From Endozoicomonadaceae bacterium (GTDB lineage Bacteria > Pseudomonadota > Gammaproteobacteria > Pseudomonadales > Endozoicomonadaceae), in the NCBI GenBank assembly GCA_015163815.1, contig JAAOIJ010000080.1, forward strand, positions 1 to 13,765: 13,765 bases of DNA, given 5' to 3'. Under the pieces are notes generated by a model. That model ran no database searches. It had not been told where the DNA came from and saw only the letters and a list, made by a program, of their open reading frames with translations. The translations under genes and the position numbers were made by a program. Positions 1 to 6,735 of the stretch are shown in pieces. Position 1 is the first letter of the stretch; the number at the start of each line of letters is the position of its first letter.

Positions 1-201
1 ATGATTCCAAAACGTTCTAATACTAAAAAACCTGCTATTCATTTTAAAAAAAATATTTATAAATCAAGGCATCTTGTTGAAAATTTATTTGCTAGATTAA
101 AACATTTTAGAATTATTTCAACTCGTTTTGATAAGCTATCTAGGAATTTTAAAGCGATGATTTATATTGCGTGTGCTATTATTTGGGTGAATTCAGAATG
201 A
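1..201 (+). pseudogene. IS5-type transposase, C-terminal end (5' part beyond window)
   Basis: The reading frame is open at the left edge and ends at a TGA at 199-201. It encodes the C-terminal block typical of IS5-superfamily DDE transposases: a RHLVENLFARLKHF segment carrying the last catalytic Glu (VEN), then a basic/aromatic stretch (TRFDKLSRNF) and a hydrophobic tail ending IIWVN. The upstream catalytic Asp residues lie outside the window, so whether the element is intact cannot be judged. The ATG at position 1 is probably an internal Met, not the start. A degenerate second copy of the same 3' end follows immediately, which suggests a decayed element. Family assignment is by motif pattern. 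Confidence 0.8.
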
Positions 202-390
202 GGATACGCCTTAAGAATAAACGTGTTTTCCCAAATGATGAATCGGTGTTTAAAACATTGTGCTTTACGTGGACAGACTCTTTATTGGCTAAATTAAAAA
301 ATTTTAGAAGTATTTCGACTCATTTTGATAAGCTAGCGAGGCATTTTTTTATATTGCATGCGCTATTATTTGGGTGAATTTAAAATGAGG
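90..390. repeat. Imperfect direct repeat of an IS 3' end (two units)
   Basis: Unit 1 spans about 90-208 and unit 2 about 288-391, roughly 190 bp apart. Similarity is high (I estimate around 85 percent by eye) and extends a few bases past both transposase stop codons. This means the repeat includes the IS terminus and not just coding sequence. The 70-odd bases between the units (209-280) contain no recognisable gene. Confidence 0.65.
277..390 (+). pseudogene. Second, degenerate copy of the IS5-type transposase 3' end
   Basis: Bases 288-390 repeat bases 90-204 closely. Shared blocks include ATTTTAGAA/ATTTTAGAAG, TTTTGATAAGCTA and ATTATTTGGGTGAATT, and both copies run into AATGAGGA. The copy has lost about 12 bases near 345-350, which shifts the frame so that the hydrophobic tail is read out of frame and ends at TGA 375-377. 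It still encodes AKLKNFRSISTHFDKLARHF. It is non-functional, left by a partial duplication or by two insertions of related elements followed by deletion. Confidence 0.7.
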
Positions 391-733
391 ACGTGCTCTA
401 GTGCATGTTTTTTTTGCTTTTATTTTTTTCCGGTTTTTTTATGAAAAATGACGAATATCATGTGAGATATTGTATTGTCATTGCAAGGATGTTGTTATGC
501 TTTTCTTGTCGCAAGAACTGCTGGTGCTCTGCATTCTGTTTATTTGATGGCTTGTTAACTGTAGACAAGGTTTGATAGTTATTTTTCATAGAGGGTTAGG
601 TATGTGCAATTTTCAGGGAGCATCTGCATGCCAGTTTAGTTTATCCAGTAACAGCAAACTGCTATTGCTGAATGCATGACATGAAGTTTTTGTTGAATAT
701 CCAAATGGTGTGATATATGTCATGATTAAGACA
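378..733. other. Gene-free stretch between IS remnant and antiporter gene
   Basis: No convincing gene is visible on either strand. The stretch opens with T-rich runs (402-440). It contains a weak 6-bp hairpin (CAGCAA at 652-657 with TTGCTG at 665-670) about 60 bp past the end of the minus-strand antiporter gene. That hairpin has no U-run in the minus direction, so it is not a canonical intrinsic terminator. A 25-codon ORF at 602-679 with a GAGGG upstream is noted but unsupported. The stretch is probably decayed sequence plus the 3' flank of the operon. Confidence 0.5.
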
Positions 734-2032
734 CTATAATAGTAGTGAGCAACTGATCCAGCCAAATAGTAGTAAAGGTATATTAAAATGTAAAAAAGTA
801 GGAAAAACAGTATCTTTTAAATGGTCATGTGCGCCATCTACATTTAAGCCTATTGAGGGTCCAATGGTAGATTCTGATGCTGGCGACCCTGCGTCACCTA
901 AAGCGCCTGCTGTGCCAATTAAGGCAATAGTGGCTAAAGTTGATAAGCCCATGTCAGAGGCTAATGGTACATAAACAGAAGCTAAAATAGGGATTGTTGC
1001 AAAAGAAGAGCCAATGCCAATTGTAATGACTAATCCTATGCATAATAGCATAAAAATTAAAATTGTCTTATGAATCATCAGCTGTGATACGCACTGTACA
1101 AGCGTAGACATACTATCATTTTGTTGTAAAACGACAGCAAAACCGGATGCTGCCATCATAATAAAGCCACATGGTGCCATTAATTTTAATCCTTCCATAA
1201 AAATATCATGATTGTTTTTATAAGGGATGATACGTAATATCATCATGAAGCAAAAACCAGATAATGCTGCAAAAATTAAGGAATGTGTTAAAACTTGGAT
1301 AAGGACAGTGCTTGCAATGGTGAAGAGAATAGAGATTGTTTTTGTTTTATTCGGAGTGGATATTATTTGTTTTTCAATGATGTTTGTTTTTGGGTATTGT
1401 CTTGGTTTGCGATAGGAAAAAAAGACAGCAAGACATAACCCTATCAGCATACCACTTGCAGGAATGAGCATGCCTTGTATTAATTCTAGTGTTGTTGTTT
1501 GAATCCCTTGCAAGGCCAAATTGCCGCCTAGAATTTGTTTTAAGTAAATTTCTCCAAATCCAATGGGTAAAATAATATAAGTACAGGTGATTCCAAAGGT
1601 GAGTATGCAAGCAATTAATCGTCGATCTAATTGAAGTTGATTAAAAACTGTTAGTAACGGTGGAATGATAATAGGGATAAAGGCAATATGTATTGGAATC
1701 AAATTTTGAGATGCTATGCTAATTAACAGTAATGTAAAGAGTAATATTGTTTTTTTGGATGTATTATTTTTTAATGTATTTTTAAAATAATTAGCGAGTT
1801 GACTCGCTAAGCCTGAATGAGATAAGGCATTTGCAAAGGTACCCAGCAAGGCATAACTTAATGCAATATTAGCGGAATTGGACACGCCGGTAGAAAAATG
1901 AAAAAGGATATCCGTTAATGAAAGATGAGCAGATAACCCGCCGATTAAAGCGCCGATAATTAAAGCAATGATGACATTAAATCGTAACAAGCATAATAAG
2001 AGCATGATGCCAACAGCGAATAAGATACTCAT
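734..2032 (-). CDS. Na+/H+ antiporter family (YuiF-like) inner-membrane transporter
   Basis: This 432-residue, very hydrophobic protein has roughly eleven predicted membrane segments. The N-terminal part (about residues 12-85) resembles the Na_H_antiport_2 domain, including GALIGGLSAHLSLTDIL and the signature NIALSYALLGTFANALSHSG. The C-terminal part carries the conserved GDAGSPASESTIGPSIG segment, followed by a HDHLKDTVFPTFLHFNIPLL-type tail. It probably exchanges a cation or a small organic ion (amino-acid transport has been proposed for relatives) across the inner membrane; the substrate cannot be read from sequence. It is the last gene of the minus-strand pyrC-rnt group. Its ATG lies only 3 nt after the stop of a 37-codon ORF and has no good Shine-Dalgarno site (only GAG in CATGAGTCC). 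Initiation by coupled or terminating ribosomes is therefore likely. Confidence 0.85.
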   Translation of the reverse strand: MSILFAVGIMLLLCLLRFNVIIALIIGALIGGLSAHLSLTDILFHFSTGVSNSANIALSYALLGTFANALSHSGLASQLANYFKNTLKNNTSKKTILLFTLLLISIASQNLIPIHIAFIPIIIPPLLTVFNQLQLDRRLIACILTFGITCTYIILPIGFGEIYLKQILGGNLALQGIQTTTLELIQGMLIPASGMLIGLCLAVFFSYRKPRQYPKTNIIEKQIISTPNKTKTISILFTIASTVLIQVLTHSLIFAALSGFCFMMILRIIPYKNNHDIFMEGLKLMAPCGFIMMAASGFAVVLQQNDSMSTLVQCVSQLMIHKTILIFMLLCIGLVITIGIGSSFATIPILASVYVPLASDMGLSTLATIALIGTAGALGDAGSPASESTIGPSIGLNVDGAHDHLKDTVFPTFLHFNIPLLLFGWISCSLLL

Positions 2033-2035
2033 AAA

Positions 2036-2149
2036 TTAGGACTCATGGCTCGTTAATGCGATTAAAATAAAGCAATATCTATCTAATATAGCAAATTTTA
2101 TATGCGTCAGCAACTGATCTGCAGAAGTGTCAATATAGGATTGACTCAT
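2036..2149 (-). CDS. Possible small protein (37 aa) coupled to rnt
   Basis: The ATG at 2149-2147 overlaps the rnt TGA as ATGA. The TAA at 2038-2036 lies 3 nt before the antiporter ATG. The 37-residue product starts MSQSYIDTSADQLLTHIKF and ends in a short hydrophobic stretch (CFILIALTSHES) after one Cys. I do not recognise it. What supports a real gene is the packing: it fills the rnt-antiporter gap exactly, with coupling geometry at both ends. Against it are its length, the lack of a clear ribosome binding site and a promoter-like sequence inside it. It may be a leader peptide that delivers ribosomes to the antiporter start, a small membrane-associated protein, or chance. Confidence 0.4.
   Translation of the reverse strand: MSQSYIDTSADQLLTHIKFAILDRYCFILIALTSHES
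2085..2113 (-). promoter_or_regulatory. Candidate internal sigma70-type promoter for the antiporter gene
   Basis: On the minus strand TTGCTG (2113-2108) and TATATT (2090-2085) are separated by exactly 17 bp. The predicted start near 2078 would leave a leader of about 46 nt before the antiporter ATG. The -10 matches 5 of 6 consensus bases and the -35 only 3 of 6. It lies inside the 37-codon ORF, so it may be an alternative explanation for the conservation of that gap. AT-rich sequence produces such matches often. Confidence 0.35.
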
Positions 2150-2808
2150 GATGAGTGATTGGATTTTATCGCTTGATTCGCAATGATGCCTTCGTTTAAT
2201 TGCCGCCATTGATTGACAATTTTGCAAAACAATTCAGCAGTTTTTTCTGCATCATATCGAGCAGAGTGAGCATGTTCTTGGTTAAAGGAAATATGTGCTA
2301 ATTCACAAGCGCGCGCTAACACTGTATGTCCATAGGCAACACCTGCTAATGAGCAAGTATCAAAACATGAAAAAGGATGAAAAGGGTTGCGTTTTGCTTT
2401 AATTCTTTTGGCGCCGGCATTGACGAAGCTTAAATCAAATGCTGCATTATGACCTACTAAAATAGCACGATTGCATTTATATTTTTTGATAGCAGCACGA
2501 ATAAAGGTAAAGATATCGTTTAAAGCTTTTTCTTCAGAATAATCGAGTCGAAAAGGACTAAAGGGATCCTGTCCAATAAAATCAATCGCAGCTTGATCTA
2601 CTCGACTGCCTTTAAAAGGCTTGATTAAAAAGGATAAATGATCATCAGGTGTTAAATTTCCTTGTGAATCCATAGCTAATAAGACAGCTGATATTTCTAA
2701 TAAAGCATCTGTTTCTGAATTGAATCCTCCAGTTTCAACATCAACAACAACAGGTAAAAATCCTCTAAATCGTTCTGATATTGAATAGTGTGTTTTAGGT
2801 AGGCTCAT
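2146..2808 (-). CDS. rnt: Ribonuclease T (DEDDh 3'-5' exoribonuclease)
   Basis: RNase T trims 3' ends of tRNA (CCA turnover), 5S and 23S rRNA and other stable RNAs, acting as a homodimer in the cytoplasm. At 220 residues it is close to the 215 of E. coli and colinear with it. The DEDDh catalytic set falls at the same numbers: D23 and E25 in DVETGG, D125 in GHNAAFD, H181 and D186 in HSARYDAE. RNPFHPF and FDTCSLAG (about 140-156) are also typical. Residue 119 is Gly where E. coli has Ala (GHNA versus AHNA). The start ATG lies 14 nt inside the end of pyrC, a strong sign of co-transcription and coupling. The stop overlaps the start of a 37-codon ORF. The C-terminal dozen residues extend beyond the usual family end. 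Confidence 0.96.
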   Translation of the reverse strand: MSLPKTHYSISERFRGFLPVVVDVETGGFNSETDALLEISAVLLAMDSQGNLTPDDHLSFLIKPFKGSRVDQAAIDFIGQDPFSPFRLDYSEEKALNDIFTFIRAAIKKYKCNRAILVGHNAAFDLSFVNAGAKRIKAKRNPFHPFSCFDTCSLAGVAYGHTVLARACELAHISFNQEHAHSARYDAEKTAELFCKIVNQWRQLNEGIIANQAIKSNHSS

Positions 2809-3841
2809 TCAGTACAGTCCATGATAAAGTGTGTCCGGCATGTAACGGAGTAATAGTGTTGATGCCTACTGGTAAAGTGTCAGGAATTAAAAATGGTTTT
2901 TTAACTAATTGGATGCGTTTTGTATTGCGCGGTAATTGATAGAAATCAGCGCCATAATGACTGGCAAAACCTTCTAGCTTGTTCAATGCATTATGCTGAT
3001 CAAATATTTCTGCATATAACTCTAAGGCATGAGGTGCTGAAAAACAGCCGGCACAACCTTGATTAGATTCTTTTTTATCAGTTGTATGTGGAGCTGAATC
3101 TGTTCCTAAGAAAAATTCTGGACTGCCAGAGGTGGCCGCTTTGATCAAAGCCTGTTGATGCGTTGCTCTTTTTAATATAGGTAAACAATATAAGTGTGGA
3201 TTTAAACGCTTAACCAGTAAGTCGTTTCGATTGAATAATAAATGTTGTGGTGTGATGGTAGCTGCCAGGCTAGGAGAGGCTTCGCGAATAAAAGAGACGG
3301 CTTCTTGTGTTGTAATATGTTCTAATACAATGCGTAGTTCAGGGTAACGTTGTATAATAGGATATAATTGGTTATCTAGAAAATACTTTTCTCGATCAAA
3401 AATATCGACAGTTGAGTGCGTTGTTTCCCCGTGAATGAGTAAAGGCAGTTTATTGTCTATCAAAGCCTCTAATGTAGTATTCATTTTATTGATATCTGTG
3501 ATGCCAAGCTGTGAATTAGTGGTAGCTCCTGCAGGATACCATTTAACAGCAAAAATATCACCTGATTGACGCGCAGTACGAATTTCTGCTGGCTGTGTTG
3601 TATCTGTTAAATATAAAGTCATCAATGGAGTAAAATTTGATTCTTTTGGAATCCATTGCTGGATGCGAGCTTTGTAAGCTGATGCTTGCTGGGTATGTGT
3701 GATAGGTGGCGTTAAATTAGGCATGATAATTGCACGCGAAAAGTAACGCGAGCTTGCGCACACGGTATGTTGTAAAAAAAGCGCATCTCTTAGATGTAGA
3801 TGAAAGTCATCAGGCTGTGTGATCGCTAGAGAGATTTGCAT
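2795..3841 (-). CDS. pyrC: Dihydroorotase (class II, PyrC type)
   Basis: PyrC reversibly cyclises carbamoyl-aspartate to dihydroorotate, the third step of pyrimidine synthesis, in the cytosol with a binuclear Zn centre. All metal ligands are visible at a constant offset of -3 from E. coli: H14 and H16 (HLHLRD), the carboxylated K100 (AVKWYPA), H137 (HGE), H175 (EHIT) and D248 (GTDSAPH). ATITPQHL and HLYCLPILKR are also intact. The frame is open to a TTG at 3868, but I choose the ATG at 3841. It gives exactly 348 residues, the E. coli length, and the QPDDFHLHL motif falls at the usual distance from the N terminus. The ribosome binding site is weak (GAG about 12 nt upstream). This is the first gene of the minus-strand operon, overlapping rnt by 14 nt. 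Confidence 0.96.
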   Translation of the reverse strand: MQISLAITQPDDFHLHLRDALFLQHTVCASSRYFSRAIIMPNLTPPITHTQQASAYKARIQQWIPKESNFTPLMTLYLTDTTQPAEIRTARQSGDIFAVKWYPAGATTNSQLGITDINKMNTTLEALIDNKLPLLIHGETTHSTVDIFDREKYFLDNQLYPIIQRYPELRIVLEHITTQEAVSFIREASPSLAATITPQHLLFNRNDLLVKRLNPHLYCLPILKRATHQQALIKAATSGSPEFFLGTDSAPHTTDKKESNQGCAGCFSAPHALELYAEIFDQHNALNKLEGFASHYGADFYQLPRNTKRIQLVKKPFLIPDTLPVGINTITPLHAGHTLSWTVLNEPT

Positions 3842-3888
3842 TAAATGAACACGCTCAAGATAAATCAATTAGTGTGACTAGAAAAAGG

Positions 3889-3918
3889 ATAGTAGCATAC
3901 TCTGCATTAGATAGACAA
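3889..3918 (-). promoter_or_regulatory. Candidate promoter of the pyrC-rnt operon
   Basis: On the minus strand TTGTCT (3918-3913) and TACTAT (3894-3889) are 18 bp apart, each matching 4 of 6 consensus bases. They place a start near 3882 and a leader of about 40 nt before the pyrC ATG. The 197-bp interval to the divergent DAHP synthase gene must hold promoters for both directions. On the plus strand only a TAGAAT at 3962-3967 looks like a -10, without a good -35. Confidence 0.35.
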
Positions 3919-4038
3919 TGGGTACCGCTTGTATTCTGTATTATCTTGTATTTTATCGTGTTAGAATAAGAGAGCAAGATAAATCTAAGCTAGGTGTCAT
4001 ATCAAGCATCTTCGTTCACTAATATTTTAAAGGTATGC

Positions 4039-5403
4039 ATGCGCATGAATGTATGGAGCCCTCGTAGCTGGCGAGCTTACCCTGCTTTACAGCAACCCTC
4101 TTATGATGATGAGTCTGCTTTATTATCGGTTGAGAAAAGCATTAAGAATCAACCTCCTTTGGTTTTTGCTGGCGAAGCAAAAACACTCAAAAACCAATTA
4201 GCAGCTGTGTCATCTCGCCAAGCTTTTTTATTACAAGGTGGAGATTGTGCTGAAAGTTTTTCTGCATTTGATGCGACTATTATTCGAGATACCTTTCGTG
4301 TTTTAATGCAGATGGCCATTATCTTGACATTTGGAGCAGGTAAACCTGTGATCAAAGTAGGACGTATTGCTGGACAGTTTGCAAAACCTAGAACGCAAGA
4401 TACTGAAACGCAAAATGGTGTCACTTTGCCGAGTTATCGAGGAGATATTATTAACGGATGCGCCTTTCAGGCTGACGCTAGAAAACCAGATCCTAATCGA
4501 ATTTTACAAGCCTATCATCAATCGGCTTCCACATTAAATTTAGTCAGAGCTTTTGCGCAAGGTGGATTAGCTTCTTTAGAAAAAGTGCATGCCTGGAATT
4601 TGAATTTTGTACAAAGTACCGTGACGGATCAATTTATAGATTTATCGAAACGAATTGATGAAGCCATTCGCTTTATGAAAGCATGTGGCATCACTATTGA
4701 TAATACCTCGTGTTTTCAAGAAACAACATTATATACTTCGCATGAAGCATTGTTATTGCCTTATGAAGAAGCCATGACACAGCAAGATGAAACGTATGAT
4801 GGTTGGTATGATTGTTCAGCGCATATGCTATGGTTAGGTGATCGAACACGTCAAATAGACGGAGCCCATGTTGAATTTTTAAGCGGCATTCAAAATCCAA
4901 TTGGTATTAAAATTGGCCCAACAGCAACGCCTGAAGATTTAGCGCAATTATTACAACGTTTAAATCCCAATAATGAAGCCGGTCGTATTGTATTAATTAT
5001 TCGTATGGGAGCCGAACTGATTTCAGACAAGTTACCTCGATTAATTCAAACAGTACAAGCTTTAGGTGCTTCAGTTATTTGGAGTTGTGACCCAATGCAT
5101 GCCAATACTATTCAGACGAGTTCAGGGCATAAAACAAGAAAAATTAGTGCAATTATACAAGAATTAACGAATTTTTTTGATATTCATCACAGTGAAGGCA
5201 CTTATCCAGGTGGTATTCATATTGAAATGACCGGTGCTAATGTCACAGAGTGTATAGGCGGTCAACAGTTTCGAGTCACAGAACACAATTTATCACATCG
5301 CTATGATACACAGTGTGACCCTAGACTGAATGCTTCACAATCAATCGAGTTGGCTTTTATGGTGGCTGAGTTATTGCAAAAAAAGATTGCTATGATATCT
5401 TGA
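4039..5403 (+). CDS. 3-Deoxy-7-phosphoheptulonate (DAHP) synthase, class II
   Basis: This enzyme condenses phosphoenolpyruvate with erythrose 4-phosphate to DAHP, the first step of the shikimate pathway to aromatic amino acids and folate. It is the plant/actinobacterial class II type (DAHP_synth_2), often called aroG or aroA-II, and unrelated in sequence to E. coli AroF/G/H. The metal-binding set is visible: C70 (QGGDCAE), H354 (CDPMHAN), E396 (HIEMTG) and D427 (CDPRLN). PEP-site segments KVGRIAGQFAKPR and GDRTRQIDGAH are present. The frame is open to a GTG at 3994, but ATG 4039 is preferred: AAAGG (4029-4033) lies 5 nt upstream and the family N terminus (WSPRSWRAYPALQQP) follows at once. ATG 4045 is the alternative. 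The result is 454 residues. tusA follows 45 nt downstream on the same strand. Feedback regulation cannot be inferred from sequence. Confidence 0.93.
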   Translation: MRMNVWSPRSWRAYPALQQPSYDDESALLSVEKSIKNQPPLVFAGEAKTLKNQLAAVSSRQAFLLQGGDCAESFSAFDATIIRDTFRVLMQMAIILTFGAGKPVIKVGRIAGQFAKPRTQDTETQNGVTLPSYRGDIINGCAFQADARKPDPNRILQAYHQSASTLNLVRAFAQGGLASLEKVHAWNLNFVQSTVTDQFIDLSKRIDEAIRFMKACGITIDNTSCFQETTLYTSHEALLLPYEEAMTQQDETYDGWYDCSAHMLWLGDRTRQIDGAHVEFLSGIQNPIGIKIGPTATPEDLAQLLQRLNPNNEAGRIVLIIRMGAELISDKLPRLIQTVQALGASVIWSCDPMHANTIQTSSGHKTRKISAIIQELTNFFDIHHSEGTYPGGIHIEMTGANVTECIGGQQFRVTEHNLSHRYDTQCDPRLNASQSIELAFMVAELLQKKIAMIS

Positions 5404-5414
5404 GAGATATCGTG
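5391..5414 (+). terminator. Hairpin over the DAHP synthase stop codon (weak terminator or attenuator)
   Basis: GATATC at 5394-5399 and at 5406-5411 forms a 6-bp stem around a TTGAGA loop containing the stop codon. It can be extended by an A-T pair and G-U pairs on each side. It is followed by GCCTTATTTT, which is only partly U-rich. It may reduce read-through into tusA but is not a convincing full terminator. Confidence 0.3.
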
Positions 5415-5448
5415 CCTTATTTTGCCGTATGATCAAGAGGGGTCAGTA

Positions 5449-5712
5449 GTGCAAACTTCAGAAATACACAAGATTGAAAAAATACAGTCAACTGTAGAAC
5501 ATTTAGATGTTTCTGGGTTAAAATGTCCTGAGCCTATCATGTTATTGCATCAAAAAATCAACAAAATGGCTTCTAATCATTATTTAGCATTGATAGCAAC
5601 TGATCCTACGTCTTGGCGAGATATTCCTAAATTCTGTTGTTTTTTAGGACATATTTTATTAAAAAAAACACAGGAAAAAGAATATTTTTATTATTTAATT
5701 CGAAAAAAATAG
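5449..5712 (+). CDS. tusA: TusA-family sulfur carrier protein
   Basis: TusA accepts persulfide sulfur from cysteine desulfurase IscS. It relays it through TusBCD/E for 2-thiolation of U34 in Lys, Glu and Gln tRNAs, and supplies sulfur elsewhere. The 87-residue product has the diagnostic LDVSGLKCPEPIMLL block, with active Cys at residue 26 of the CPEP motif. It also has the C-terminal DPTSWRDIPKFCCFLGH and YYLIRK segments typical of the family. The start chosen is GTG 5449, which has AGAGGGG at 5435-5441 with 7-nt spacing; an in-frame TTG at 5422 lacks such a site. The N-terminal extension of about 15 residues before the fold is longer than in E. coli TusA (81 aa). Extra cysteines occur at the CC pair. 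It is probably co-transcribed with the DAHP synthase gene. Confidence 0.9.
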   Translation: MQTSEIHKIEKIQSTVEHLDVSGLKCPEPIMLLHQKINKMASNHYLALIATDPTSWRDIPKFCCFLGHILLKKTQEKEYFYYLIRKK

Positions 5713-5725
5713 TATTGACCCGTGC

Positions 5726-6433
5726 TTAATTGATGGAAACTGGATTCCACAGCGTCGTTAACTTAGTGAGTAATGCTTGCATATGAGTATCTTTCGATTC
5801 AATTTGCTTTGCAATTAAATGAGGTAAGAAATACTGAAACCCGTCTATTTTTTGAGCAAAAGTTAACTGATCATCGCCTGGTAGTGCCATCATTTGATGA
5901 TAAATTTCCTGATATGCCATCGCTTCGATATCCCCTGTATGATTCAATTGCCAGCTAATAATTGGACGCAATTGAATTGTTTTGAAATGATCTGTCGAAT
6001 AAAGTGCATGTGTTCCAATATTATCCGGAATTTCTTGTACAATGCCATTGATATTGCAAGATTGGCTAAAATACTGTGCAGCGCTATGTAATTCTTTTTC
6101 TTTATGTATCGGAATATCAATAAAAGTATGATTTTTTTGTTGATTAAAATAACCTAGCCAATGCCCTTTTTTTGTATCTTTTAGCATGCGACAAATATGT
6201 AATTTTTGAAGCCAAGGTATTAAAGCTTCAATGTCTCCTTTTTTATTTAAAGCCCAGCATAATATTTTTAATTTGATAGGGTCTTCATTTTGTGTATTGG
6301 CATACAGCATATTTAAACCATCAATTTCAGGAGATAAACGAATGATTTGAGATTTATTTTTAGGAGCCCATGATTTTCGATTAAATAATGAGATAATATT
6401 TTGAGATATTCCGTTACCAGCAATAGAAGGCAT
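5726..6433 (-). CDS. Hypothetical protein with internal duplication
   Basis: I do not recognise this 235-residue protein. It has no signal peptide or membrane segment and looks soluble. Two stretches about 100 residues apart are clearly related: residues 43-72 (LY, then IKLKILCWALNKKGDIEAL) and 144-172 (LY, then IQLRPIISWQLNHTGDIEAM). They share W-x-L-N-x-x-GDIEA, so the protein is likely two copies of one fold. The first repeat is followed by GHWLGYFNQ. The start is ATG 6433, with AGGA 7 nt upstream (CAGGACTTGTTT), in preference to an in-frame TTG at 6439. It converges on tusA with a 13-nt gap. It is separated from pdxB only by the IS30-bounded island, so it probably was its divergent neighbour before insertion. 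Confidence 0.7.
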   Translation of the reverse strand: MPSIAGNGISQNIISLFNRKSWAPKNKSQIIRLSPEIDGLNMLYANTQNEDPIKLKILCWALNKKGDIEALIPWLQKLHICRMLKDTKKGHWLGYFNQQKNHTFIDIPIHKEKELHSAAQYFSQSCNINGIVQEIPDNIGTHALYSTDHFKTIQLRPIISWQLNHTGDIEAMAYQEIYHQMMALPGDDQLTFAQKIDGFQYFLPHLIAKQIESKDTHMQALLTKLTTLWNPVSIN

Positions 6434-6664
6434 AAACAAGTCCTGTATTGAATATGTGACGTGTATTCAGATATTGCATACTTTTAACAAGTATTATCTT
6501 ATATGTCGGCTTCAGATGGATTTAATCAATAAAAATATTTTGATACGACTGGTATCCATTGTACTCATCTCATAGCGTATTTTTTTTCCTTTTCAAGTGT
6601 CAAGTGCAACAGTAAGGCATTTTCTATAGCCAAAAAAGCAGTCAAATGCTAATAATTCGTATCA

Positions 6665-6689
6665 CTTCTTTTTATCAACAATAAAGAAG
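6665..6689 (+). promoter_or_regulatory. IS30-A leader hairpin masking the transposase ribosome binding site
   Basis: CTTCTTT at 6665-6671 pairs perfectly with AAAGAAG at 6683-6689 across an 11-nt loop. The 3' arm overlaps the Shine-Dalgarno AAGAAGGAG that precedes ATG 6699. The same stem occurs in IS30 copy B with a shorter, altered loop. Confidence 0.5.
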
Positions 6690-6735
6690 GAGATTTACAT
6701 GGCTTATTAGTCGACCCTGAATAAATCAATTTTTT

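Noticed and set aside
602..679. 25-codon plus-strand ORF preceded by GAGGG
   Set aside because: It is short, isolated in a decayed stretch, and its product has no recognisable feature or coupling to a neighbour.
378..733. tRNA or other structured RNA gene in the gene-free stretch
   Set aside because: No cloverleaf-like arms or conserved tRNA sequences are visible; only weak 5-6 bp hairpins.
3994..4038. Upstream GTG start for the DAHP synthase
   Set aside because: The added 15 residues do not resemble the family N terminus, and AAAGG is correctly spaced for ATG 4039 instead.
4149..4424. 91-codon minus-strand ORF
   Set aside because: It lies wholly inside the DAHP synthase gene, which has clear catalytic motifs; no family resemblance and no ribosome binding site.
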